This document shows positions 23,960 through 35,245 of a stretch of DNA of 64,000 nucleotides, piece after piece. Within the stretch, counting starts at the first letter, position 1, and the number at the start of each line of letters is the position of its first letter. Location: NCBI GenBank assembly GCA_018894105.1, contig CM032126.1:26076391-26140390 (forward strand), read 5' to 3'. The translations under genes were made by a program, and so were the position numbers. The notes under the pieces are model-generated. The model made no database searches. It saw only the letters and a program-made list of their open reading frames with translations, and was not told where the DNA came from. Source of the stretch: Jacaranda mimosifolia. Lineage: Eukaryota; Streptophyta; Magnoliopsida; Lamiales; Bignoniaceae.

Positions 23960-26755
23960 AGGTTGCGCTATCGCCTCGTTGTTGTCACAGAAGACAACTG
24001 CTGACTCAGCAATACTAGGCGCTACATTCAACTCTGGAATGAAGTTTTTCATCCTAACACCTTTCTTCCTAGTTTTTGAAGCCCCAATTTATTCTGCCTA
24101 TGTGATAGAGTCGGTCATGGTGTCTTGTTTAGAACTCTTCCAACTCACCGCATCACTATTGAGGCAAAATATGCATCCAGAAGTGGATTTTAGGTCATCT
24201 ACATCAGATTGGAAACTAGAATCCAAAAACCCCTTGAGTTTCAATTCTCCATTGCTGTATACCAAAAACAACTCCTTAGTCCTTCTCAAGTGCTTAAAGA
24301 TTGCTTTTACGGCCAATCAGTGACTTTTACTGGGATTGGATTGGAAACGACTTGTAACATTTAGAATGTGTACCACATCTAGTTTCATACATTGAATTGC
24401 ATACATTATGCTCCCAATAGCAGAGGCATAAGGTATGTGGTACATTCTTTATCTCTCATCGTCAGTCTTAGGGGCCATAGACTTGGAGAGACGAATGCCA
24501 TATCTTATAGGAAGGAATCCCCTTATGGATTACTAAATTTCTTTACTATCTTGTCAATGTATAAGGTTTGGGATAGCCCCAACATCATCCTCGATCTATA
24601 TCTATATATACATATTCCTAATATATAGGATGTTTTTCCCAATTCCTTCATGGAAAATTGTGAAGATAACTATGCTTTAGTTTACTCTAACATTTCTCTC
24701 TCATTCCCAATGAGAAGAATGTCATCGACATAAAGCACAATAAACTGTACACTACTCCCACTAGCCTTTATGTACACACAAGATTTATAAACATTTTTGA
24801 CAAAGCCAAACTATTTGATTGTCTTATCAAAACATATGTTCCAACTTTGGAACGCCTGTTTGAGTCCATAAATGGATCTCTTGAGTTTGCAAACCTTTTG
24901 CTCACTTTCCTTGGATGTAAAACCTTTTGCTTGCTCCATATATATTTGTTCTTCAATGTCTCTATTAAGGAAAGTGATTTTCATATCTATTTGCCATATA
25001 TCATAGTCATAATATGTGGCTATGGAAAGTAAAATCTGAATGGACTTAGGCATTTTGAACGGTGAAAAGGTTTTCTCAAAATCGATATCGGGTCTTTGAG
25101 TGTAACCTTTTGCCACTAGTCACACCTTAAAGGTCGTTATCTCTCCATTAACTCCTAGCTTTCGCTTATAGATCCACTTGCAATCAACGGGAACTATTAT
25201 CTTCGATAGATCTACCAAAGTCCATACTTTGTTGGAGTACATGGGGTCCATTTCGGATCTCATGGCATCAAGCTAATGTCCCGAGTTTATGTCAAACATA
25301 GCTCCCTCATAGGTCTTCAGATTACTATCCGCTTGGCCAGTCTCATGAAGAAATCCGAACCTTTTGGGTTGCTTCTTGATTCGGTCCGACCTTCTCAGAG
25401 GTTGTTTGTGAGGCTCTTGTTGCTTGTTTGTTTCCACTGCTTGTGGGATTTGATGATCATTTTGAACTTCATCAAGTTCAACAACAACGTTATATCTATC
25501 CATTAGAAAATCCTTTTCCAAAAAGGTGGCATTCCTCAAAACAAACACCTTTTGTTTCGAGGGATCATAAAAGTAATAACTCAAAGACTCTCTTGGGTAT
25601 CCCATAAACTTGCACAAGGTGGATCTACTATCCAACTTGTCTCCCACTATTCATCTCACGTAGGCGGGAGACCCCCAAACCCTAAGATAAAGGTAAGAGG
25701 GTGCTTTGCCATACCACGTCTCATGTGGAATATTTGTCACCGACTTTGAAGGTACTACATTTAGTAGCTTCACCGCCTTTTCTAAGGCGTATCCCCAAAG
25801 GAATATGGGCATCTCAAAAAAGCTCATCATGGAACATACCATGTCCAACAAGGTACGATTTCTCCTCTTAGCTACTCCGTTATATTGGGGTGTACTGGTG
25901 GAGTCCATTGAGAGAGAATTCCATTCTCTTTTTGATAATTAAAGAATTGGGTACTTAAGTATTCTCTCCGTCGATCTGATCGAAGAGCTTTAATACTAAG
26001 TACCTTTTGCTTTTCTACTTCACTCCTATACACTTTGAACTTTTCAAAGGCTTTGGACTTGTACTTTATATGATACATATGTTTGAACCGACTAAAATCA
26101 TCAGTGAAGGTGATGAAGTAAGAATAGTCTCCTCTCGCACTAACTCTTAGTGGGCCACAAACATCCATATTGATCAAATCTACAGGTCTTATGGTGCACT
26201 CTGTTTGTCCCACGAAAGGAGCCTTGGTCATTTTTTCCTTCAAACAAGATTCACAAGTAGGAGGGTCCTCAATGCCACTGACATTTAGTGCTTTGAGAGC
26301 TTCTAACTTGTTTATCCTATGTTTAGAAATATGCCCAAGTCTTGCATGCCAAAGAATGGCATCTTCTAGGTTATCTAATTTTATTTTACTTGATTGAATG
26401 TGCATTAGTTAAGGTTGAGAATCAAGTATGTACAATCCGTTATATAATGTACCTTGAGAAATCAAAGAACCATTCTTTAATGCCTTCAATATCCCATTCG
26501 ATTCAGAAAAATCATATGCTTCATTATCAAGAATGGGAATTGATATAATATTCTTTACAAGATTGGGTACATAATAAACTGGATCAAGTACAATGCAAGC
26601 ATTCTCCAAGTCTAACTCGATTACACCTTGGAACATGGCGGCAACTCTTGCTCTATTTCCGAGGCGGAGGATTATATCCCCTTCACGAAAACTCTTTCTT
26701 CTTTCCATCCCTTGTAACAAATTGCAAAGGTGAGAACCACATGCGGTATCAAATA
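23960..26755 (-). pseudogene. Pol of Copia element B: protease, integrase, RT, RNase H
   Basis: Frames on the minus strand run protease (26755-26420), integrase (26405-25660), linker (25647-25273), RT (25116-24768) and RNase H (24316-24098). Integrase has the HHCC zinc site (WHARLGHISKHRINKLEALK, then CESCLKEK), the first Asp in LINMDVCGPL and the second in LRSDRRREYLS, where GG of the usual RGGEY is replaced by RR. RT has GYTQRPDIDFEKTFSP and IYGLKQAFQSW. The protease triad reads DTACGSH instead of DTG/DSG. Stops between the frames mean no full polyprotein can be made. Confidence 0.82.
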
Positions 26756-26759
26756 CTCA

Positions 26760-27650
26760 TGAGGAAGAATTGGTCGTCAAATACACTTCAATAAAGCACA
26801 TAACCTTCACAAGGGTTGCAAGATAAGCTTTGCAATTCTTTTTCCAATGCCTCTTTTCACCACATTGGAGACAACTCGCATCAATTTTAGCCTTTTCCTT
26901 GAACCCCTTGGAACTCTTCGCGGGTTGCTTCCCTTTGGAGAAAGACCTCTTCTTCCTCTTACCTCCCTTTCTTGGACCCTTAAGGCCGTATAAGAGTTTT
27001 TTCCTTTTTCATAGTCACCTCGGCGATCACAATCATGTTCACCAATTTGTTAATCGTAACCTCTTGCTTGGACATATTAAAGTTCATAACGAATTGGTCG
27101 AACAGTGGGAGTAATGACTGGAGGATAAAATCCATGTAGAGGTCATTATCCATGATCACACTAAGTTGCCCAAGTTTCTCGATGAGTCTAATCATCTTTA
27201 GCATGTGATCATAGACACTTGAACCCTCAACCATCCTTAATGATCTCTTTATACAACTATACAACTCTTATTTTGCATCTTATTTTGCACACTATACAAC
27301 TCTTGTCGGTGTTGGTAGATCTCTCTTATATGTTTCATATGCTCATGAGTCTTTTAGTCTTTTAGAGCTCATTAGTCATCGAAGGCATCATGAGAAATCT
27401 CACTCTTAGATCATCATCTACAAATTTAGCGAACAATTCATAGGCCTCATAGGTGGCGTCGTTACCCAATGTGTCCAGTAGACTTTGATCTAAGACATAG
27501 TCCTCTTTTCAGAGTGTAGAACAATTTTAAGGTTTCTCAAACAATCGCGAAAGTTTGGCCCGGCGAGCTTATTAGTTTCCAAAATATTTGCGAGTGGATT
27601 TTTTGCCACTTTCTTTTTGATGATTTCAAAAATCTACAAGAAGCAAAAAA
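26760..27650 (-). pseudogene. Gag of Copia element B
   Basis: The minus-strand start near 27650 reads KLAGPNFRDCLRNLKIVLHS, the typical Copia gag opening. 27264-26980 holds the central capsid (HMLKMIRLIEKLGQL, LYMDFILQSLLPLFDQFVMN). A complete CX2CX4HX4C zinc knuckle (CLQCGEKRHWKKNC) lies at about 26836-26880. Frameshifts and stops occur around 27270-27500. A local duplication of 'CACTATACAACTCTT'-like sequence at 27255-27305 adds to the damage. Confidence 0.75.
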
Positions 27651-29584
27651 AGAATATAAACATATGATTGGTGAGAACATGTTCATGATCTTTCAAGTAT
27701 GTTTTTCTCATACTATTTTATCAAATCCTTCACTCCTAGAAGAATTCAAAAAATCCCATTTCCTAGTGAGAATTAAGATCCTAAGGACTTGTAAGTGGAC
27801 CCACGACTCGTGAGACATCCACAAACAATAGAAAGGTAAGCAACTTTTGCTAATTGCATCTCATGCAACTCCTGATATTTTGCCTCACTTTTTATGTAGA
27901 CCTATGACTCGTGCGATATCTACATTACTAGGTGTTAAGTTGAGCCTACCAATCAAACTTTGATTCGAGATGGCTCCACGACATCCCACAACTCGTGTGC
28001 CAGTACATGGACATTCTCAAATCAAAGGTGCATCATATGCTAAGTATATGGTCACAACTTTCCACCCTAAGTGTGGCCCATGACTCATGAGATATCACAC
28101 AAATAATGATAGCATCGCCATGCCACATACTATGGGTAGAAGGCATGAATTAATTAAAACTCTTTTAATTTGTATCCATTTTGACTTAATATTTCAAGCA
28201 CTTAGACATTCTAAGTGGAGGAATTTTCTTGCTTGCAAAGATCTCATCATTTTATCTTCTTATTTATGTTTTATATATCCTAACCATACATCTCATACAT
28301 CAATAAGATATGAAAAGAATAAATAAGTAAATGCGCCTAGCATGCTCCTAGGGTGGGATGACTATGAGCCTAACCAAGTGGTGCACTTAGAGCCACATGT
28401 GCACCTCCTAATTGATTTTAAGTGGGTTGATTAAATTTAGCTATTACATCAATGTATCCCATACATTCATGGGTCGTCTTGGCCTCCATGCCTCCAAAGG
28501 TCTTCTTTGCTCCATGCAACATTTACATGAAAAATACATCCTCACTCCTAGTGATTCTATTCTCATAACATTTACAAAATGGAAATTAAGAGGCATGCAA
28601 GCCCCAATTTAATACAACTCTTTTCAACAACTTGAAACAAATAAAATCAATATTAAAAGCTCATGATCATCCCTATTCATTCATCATCCATTCAACAATT
28701 AAATAAACAATAAATAAATCTAGAATTTACATTTAATTCCAGCAATTAAATGCTTATCTCATAAACAAATAATTGGCCAAGCAAGAGCTAGCATAACATT
28801 CATGCATCAACTTGAAGATTAACTTTAACAAGTTTTTAAAAGCAATAAAAAATGTCAAACATAATTTTGAGAACTTGCACAACACTTGCGCAACTATTAT
28901 GTGTGATACAAAACACTTTTGATCACCAAAGGAGCCAAAATTCACACTTAAAACAAGCCTAGACACAAACTTCCCGCTGTCACCCTGGCCTAGGCGCATA
29001 GCTGAGCGGTAGGCATGCGCATGGTATGACCACTGCCTAGCCAGTGCTTGGCTAGGGCTGGCAGCAGCCCTGCTTTTTGGTCTTAAGCGAGTCAAGTGCA
29101 ATTTTACTGAACCTTTGTGCACCAAAAAATTTAGGACACCTCCTAAACATGTAATCACAAAATATAGATGGGATTTCAGATCTAAAACAGCTTTTAAAAA
29201 TGAAATTTCAAGTGCTCAATCATGCTTCCAAAAACAAGTTTAAGTAAGAATCATATTCTTCAAAAATCTCCAACAAAACTCCAACCAAATTGGATCCAAA
29301 AATGACCAAAACTCTTTTAGACCATTTACAACATGCTATATCATCATGTAACATCAACTAATGCTAAATCAACATTCAACATTAGCAACTATGAATTAAA
29401 ACATACTAATCATATGAATTAACACTTAAAACACATATTAGCATGCTTTCAATTCATCAATCAAGGAGCTACACACAATATCATCCAAACACTCCAATCC
29501 ATCATATGAATTGAGAACGCAGTTATTTTGATCAATTTATCACATGAATCAATCAATCAAAAATTCAAATCAAAGCATGAATTA
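27651..29584 (-). other. Untranslated leader of Copia element B
   Basis: About 1.9 kb between primer-binding site and gag, without coding. Four copies of a CCCATGACTCGTGAGACATC-like motif are spaced 100, 88 and 88 bp apart at about 27799, 27899, 27987 and 28075. The same array is present in element C. Confidence 0.6.
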
Positions 29585-29599
29585 GGCTTTGATACCACT
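29585..29599 (-). promoter_or_regulatory. Primer-binding site of Copia element B
   Basis: On the minus strand the LTR ends CTACA and is followed by AGTGGTATCAAAGCC. TGGTATCA-GAGC is the site complementary to initiator Met-tRNA used by most plant Copia elements. There is one A-for-G difference. Confidence 0.85.
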
Positions 29600-31356
29600 T
29601 GTAGGCAAATGTAGCACTAGGATCCAATAAGTAAAACTTTAAAAACTGATTAACAAGGCTACACATGCTAATAAGGATCTAAACATGTTGTTGATCCAGA
29701 TTTGGAAAGAAGATTACCTTGATTCACTCAAAAACCAAGGAGATGTTGAAGATGACTCCAACAAGTAGAAACTGTCTCACAGCGGCAGCTTGGTTTAGAT
29801 GAACCTTTTGCCTAATCCAAACTCCTCCAAAAATTCCTACAACATTACAATATCTTATCAACTCCATGATAAATCTACTATAAAAAATATAGCTCAAAAC
29901 ACCACAGGGAAGTGCCAGAAAAAAATCGCCAAGTAGATTGCCTTGACAATGGATCTCCAAAAGCAAGCAATCAAATTATCTTGCCTCTAATTATTATGAT
30001 CCACACACCAATGCTAGATCCTAATCTTCTTAATATCAGTTGAAAAATAGAAAGGAGATTTGTAGAGATAAAGGCTTGATTTGAGGTAGGAGAAGAAGAG
30101 AAGAAGAGAAGAAGTGAAGCTTCAACACATGAGGTAACACTTGAGAGTTGGAGGGAAAATGTGAAAGAATCTAATTCTTCACAATGTGTGTCATGTGGCC
30201 GTCTCTCTCTCCCTCTATATCTATATATAGAGTGAGGATGGTGTGATGCCAAGGTGGCATCACCTCTTCCTCAAGGTGAATGCTAACTTGGCTTTGCAAG
30301 TTGGCAGTTTGCAATTCAAATTTGAATTTTGTGTACATTTCAATTTCATTTGGAATATAATTTCAAATTAATTAAAATGCCACACCAAATGAACCTTTCA
30401 TTGGAATCTTTCTCCAAAATTGATTTTCTTCATTAATTAAATTAAACACTTTAATTCAATTAATTAACCTTTGACTTAACTCTTTAAGCTAAGAATTGTT
30501 AACTCTTTAAGCTAACTTGACCAATAAATGGTCATGTGGCACCAAATAATTAACCCCTTAATTATTGGTCTAATTTAACTCTTTAATTTAGTTGATCAAT
30601 TTAACAATTAAATTAATCAATCCAAAGTAACCTCAATTTCGCCAACCTCAAAATCTGCCCACTAGGAGTGATTTTCTAACTCTTAGAAAATTCTCCTTTA
30701 TCTAGTAGAAAATGAAATTGGCTTTTATGTGTGACCCATTAGTTTCTACCATTCATTGGACATAGGCTCACAACTCCTTGTGATTTTTGAATATCATATA
30801 TTCATTTTAGTGTAAACTCCTTTAAATTAATCAACTCAATTTAACTAATCTCTATTAATTGAAGAGTACCTAATCTCCATGGTCCATGTCCAACCTTATG
30901 CCCATGGAACCCAACTAACTGGCTGAAATGAATGCTTTTGGAAAACCATTCTAGCTTTATGCGTACCATGCAAATATGGGCCTTTCGTCTCCTATCTCCC
31001 GAAAGAGGCTAAGACAAGATATTTGCTAGCCCCCTAATAGCCTTAATACTATGTTTCTATTCTCAATGTTTGATTCCTCTTTATGACCTCATCTTTGAAA
31101 AACTTCTTTTCCTCATTGTCATACTACATTGGAATCGATCATTATAGAATACATAGGAGATGCACGCACCCTTCACAATGACGAGGAGTCGGATTCCATC
31201 TTGGATCTCACAAACCTTCACGTCTAAGTAGCTCATGCCCAATCACTACTCGAACAGCCCGCTAGGTGACCAGGGATGAGTCAAAGCATGAGGACCTAAA
31301 CACAAGGTTACCATGGATCCTCATGTTAAAAGACTAATAATATGCACTAGCGTAAG
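29600..31356 (-). repeat. 5' LTR of Copia element B (truncated)
   Basis: Collinear with 22175-23738 from TGTAGGCAAATG up to ACTAGCGTAAG, then stops. The region equivalent to the first ~400 bp of U3 is missing. TATA-like CTATATATAGAG is at 30221-30232. Confidence 0.82.
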
Positions 31357-31385
31357 GTACTATATTTCATTTATACTCGTCGCTT

Positions 31386-33568
31386 TGAAAGAAGGAGTAA
31401 ACTTATGATCCATGATATAAAATCATAGAAAGGCAAAATAAAACTAAACCACTCTATTTTAATGATCTATTCATGCTTACAATAAGGATTTAGCTCCAGA
31501 ATATTTAACTTTTGAAGATCAATTCAAAGGCAAGAGGAAAATATCTTTGAGGAACTCTTCAACAGAGGGTTCGCGCATAGCAAAAGAAGCCAATAGTTGA
31601 CCGCCTTCCACAACTCCAAAAATCTTCAAATTTGGAAGAGAACTCGACCACACATATAGGTAGAAGCTAGCAAAATTTCGTCCAAATTTGAACCTCCTAG
31701 GTCCTCCAAATCTACCACTGAATCGGTTGGAGAGCAATGGTTCACCAAAGAGTACCAAGTCCCCCAAGTGTTGGACCTCTAATGATCAAGTCCATACACC
31801 CATGGTAGCTCTAGATCAGCCTCAAATCTACTAGATAAGATGAGGATGAAGGTGAGGGAGTGGCATCATTTTTTTTTTTGGCGAGGAGGGGGAAGAGAGA
31901 GAGAGAGAATGTAATGTGTGTGAATCTTCAACATACGAATATCACAAAATTAGATGGAAATGAGGGAATCACTTGGAAGACCATCACATGGCTGGACACT
32001 ATGGGTATATATATAGAGAGAAGTGTGATGCAAGTTGGCATCACACATTCCATGCTTGTTGGCCAACTTGCCAACTTGCTTGTGAATTTGAATTTCACAT
32101 ACATTTGTATTTAATTAGCATCTACATTTCATCTTATGAAATGTAATTCAAATTAAATCTAATTAAATGCAAGTAAACTCTTTCATTTGATTTTCCTCCA
32201 AAATCTAAATTTTCATTTTAATTAAATTAACTCTCTAAGTTAATTGGTGTTAACTTAACTCCTTAACTTGACTAATTAATTGTCATATGGCACAAATTAA
32301 ATTAACTCCTTAATTTAATTGGTCTAATTTAACTCCTTAAATTATTTTGATTAATTTAACAATTAAATTAATAAAGCCAAGATGACTAATAAAACAGTCA
32401 AGATTTTCTCTCCAAAAATGCCTCGGTTGAATTTTCTAACTCCCTATAAAATTCCTCCCATCAAGTAAGAACTACCTTTAGGCTTTTGTGCATGACTTAT
32501 TAGATTTATCCATTCAATGGACATGGGCTCACAACTCATTGTGACATTTCAAATATTGAAATATTGATATTAGTTTAAATCTCTTTAAACTAATAACTCT
32601 TTCAATTAATTTTTATTAATCGAAGAGTACCCAATCGTCACAGTTGATGTCCAACAACAAGCCCATGGAGCCTAACTAATTGGATGAATGAATATGTCTC
32701 GATGAACCATTCTAACTCTATGCTTGCCATGAAAATACGGTCATTCCACCTCCTATGTTCTGAAAGAGGCCTAGGGCAAGATATTTTTCGACTTCCTAAT
32801 AGCCTCGATAACTATGTTTCTACATTCTAATGTTTGATTCCCCTTTATGACCTTATCTTTGGAAAACGTTGCAAAATGTCATACTACCTTGCGCAAGAAT
32901 TTCTTGGAATCGATCATTATAGAATATATCAGAGATGTACTCGTTCTTCACAACAATGAGGAGATGGATCCCATCTTGGATCTCACAGACCTCCATGTTA
33001 AGTAGGTCATACCCAATCTCAACCCCAGATGACCCGCTACATGGTCGGAGAAGAGTCAAAGCATGAGAACATAAACACGAGATTACCATGGATTCTCATG
33101 TCAAATGACTAATTATATGCATTAGTGTAAGTTAAAGAACTTGCCACTTTGAATATCTAGTAGATTCTCCGGATGGGTCTTCAGTGAACTTGTTCTCTAA
33201 CAAGCACCCACTAACATGCATCTATGTCTAACATAGATTGCTCATGAAATAGAGCAATATCCAACTCCTTGGAGTATGCATTGCTAGTGTAAGTCTATCT
33301 AAATCTTAGATGCCTTGTCTCAAAAGATTTTATAACTTGAAACATTTAAAATCATGATCGTAGAGACTTATTTCATGATTATCATCATATATGTGACCAA
33401 GTCCTATAGTTTTGTGTGATTTAAGGGCTTCAAAAAAATGCCAGTGAAGTAAAATAAACATAAGATGAAGGTGGTCATTTATTAAGAGGATTATTCAATC
33501 AAGATTGTATCACAAGTGAAATAGTTTTTACATGCCAATCTAATTAGCCACGGGGTACTATTCCAATA
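31386..33568 (-). repeat. 3' LTR of Copia element C
   Basis: Starts TGAAAGAAGGAG. The far end reads TTCCAATA, where TTCCAACA is expected (CA to TA). Contains a single copy of the 77-bp GTGTGTGAATC unit at 31916. TATA-like TATATATAGAG is at 32009. Confidence 0.82.
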
Positions 33569-34502
33569 ATCTCCCCTTGCCCTAAAGCCAATTCCCCATA
33601 GTCTTAAGGCCCATATTCTCAAGACACCCTTAAAAGACCTTTTGCGTTAGAGGTTTTGTCAGTGGATTTGCTATATTCTCTTATGAGGTTATCATCTCCA
33701 CTCGGATGTCGCCTTTATCAATTACTCTCGGATCAAGTGATAACACCTCAAAATGTGCTTGGATAGTTGATGAGATCTTGGCTCTTTTGCTTGCGCAACC
33801 ACTCCGTTATTGTCACAGAAGACAACAACCGGCTCAGTAATGCTAGGTACTATATCCAACTCTTGGATGAAGTTTTTCATCTGAACAACCTTCTTTGCAG
33901 TTTTAGATGCCGCAATATATTCTGCCTCGATGGTAGAATCGATCTTAGGGTCTTGTTTGGAACTCTTTCAATGCACTGTACCGCCATTGAGGCGAAATAT
34001 AAATCCTGAGGTAGATTTGAGGTCATCTTTATCGGATTGAAAACTAAATCCAAAAACCATTCAAGTTTCAATTCTCTATTGTTGTGTATCGAAAATAAAT
34101 CCTTAGTTCTTCTTAAGTACTTTAGGATTGCTTTTATAGCTTGCCAGTGACATTCACCGGGGTCTTATTGAAAGTAGCTCGTAACGTTTAGAGCGTGTGC
34201 TACATCTAGCCTTATACATTGAACAACATAGATTATGCTCCATATGGCAGACGCATAAGGTATGTGGGACATTCGTTCTCTCTCGTCTTTAGTCTCAGGG
34301 TCCACAAACTTGGAGAGACAAAGACCATATCCCGTGGGAAGGGATCCCTTCTTGGATTCTTTCATACTAAATCTCTCAGTATCTTGTTAATGTACAGAGT
34401 TTGGGAAATCCCTAACATCCTCTTTGATCTATCTCTATAGATCTGTATTCCTAATATGAAGGATGCTTCTCTCAAATCCTTAATGGAGAATTGTGACGAT
34501 AA

Positions 34503-35245
34503 GGGTAAATTGTATTTTTGATCCCACAATTTAGGCCGTTTTCGATTTTGGTCCTATTCTTTTACACTTTCTCACATTGCATCCCATAAGTCCATTTTTT
34601 TCTCAATTTAAGTCCTGAAAGGGGGTTCCGTCCAATAATTAACCGAGAAGTCACGTGCCACTCACGTGGCCGTTAAAATTGTTGCTTTTTTGGTCCCATA
34701 AGTTAGGCTCGTTTGCATTTTTCGTCCCAACGATAGCTCCAATAATTTTTTTTGAAGTTTTAACAACTTTTCTTCATTACATTCAATATCCTACAACCCA
34801 AGTATCACTTGTCTTGTTATTTCACACATTTGAGGGTCTTTCCAAACAAAGAAACCACATCTATTATTCATGGAAGCACAACCATGAAACCTCCTATTTG
34901 GATTTTCATTTGTCCATGAGGTTTTCAATGAAGACGGTGTGCCACAACAATAAATGGCACCTTCACTTGCGGCTATTTTTCTTTCTTCTTCTGCAAAAAT
35001 TTATTCAAGCTATCGTTGGGACCAAAAATGCAAACGGGCCTAACTTATGGGACCAAAAAAGCAACAATTTTAACGGCCACGTGAGTGGCACATGACTTCT
35101 CCGTTAATTATTGGATGGAACCCCCTTTCAGGACTTAAATTGAGAAAAAAAATGGACTTATAGGATGCAATGTGAGAAAGTGCAAAAGAATGGGACCAAA
35201 ATTGAAAACGGCCTAAGTTGTGGGACCAAAAAATGCAATTTACCC
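34503..35245. mobile_element. MULE-type foldback element with long inverted repeats
   Basis: Starts GGGTAAATTGTATTTTTGAT and ends, read in reverse, GGGTAAATTGCATTTTTTGG. Inverted-repeat arms of about 240 bp flank a ~250-bp core. Flanks are 9-bp direct repeats TGACGATAA (34494-34502) and TGAAGATAA (35246-35254), with one mismatch. The uninterrupted site is visible in Copia element B (GTGAAGATAACTATGC near 24660). A 9-bp duplication with long arms marks a Mutator-like non-autonomous element. The core carries a GRF zinc-finger fragment. Confidence 0.88.
34791..35003 (-). CDS. GRF zinc-finger fragment captured in the foldback element
   Basis: The minus-strand frame ends at a TAG at 34791-34793 and is open back to about 35003. 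It carries a textbook plant GRF finger: CCGTPSSLKTSWTNENPNRR, then FHGC, then NNRCGFFVWKD. The Cys pattern, the T-W-T-x-x-N-P-x-R-R-F run and the FFVW core are all kept. An acidic and basic start (EEERKIAASE) follows TTTTTGCAG, which could be a splice acceptor. No ATG is seen upstream within the core, so it may be an exon of a fusion transcript or simply a captured piece. GRF fingers bind nucleic acid. Whether it is expressed is unknown. Confidence 0.72.

Larger units (their letters stand above)
22175..31356 (-). mobile_element. Ty1/Copia element B (minus strand), 5' LTR truncated
   Basis: The minus-strand order is 5' LTR (29600-31356), primer-binding site, leader, gag, protease, integrase, RT, RNase H, polypurine region, 3' LTR (22175-23738). 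The 3' LTR is complete at 1564 bp, starting TGTTGGAATA on the coding strand and ending CCTACA. The 5' LTR lacks its first ~400 bp (U3) and abuts about 29 bp of unrelated sequence before Copia element C. Inserted into the Tat Gypsy element. Long LTRs, the PBS type and protein motifs suggest a Tork/Angela-like lineage, which is inference. Confidence 0.85.

Noticed and set aside
25276..27114. Several plus-strand open frames in Copia element B
   Set aside because: All lie opposite strongly recognisable Copia pol and gag blocks on the minus strand.
34655..35095. 146-codon plus-strand open frame
   Set aside because: It lies across the inverted-repeat arms and core of the foldback element. The minus strand gives the recognisable GRF domain; the plus frame is its shadow and has no family features.
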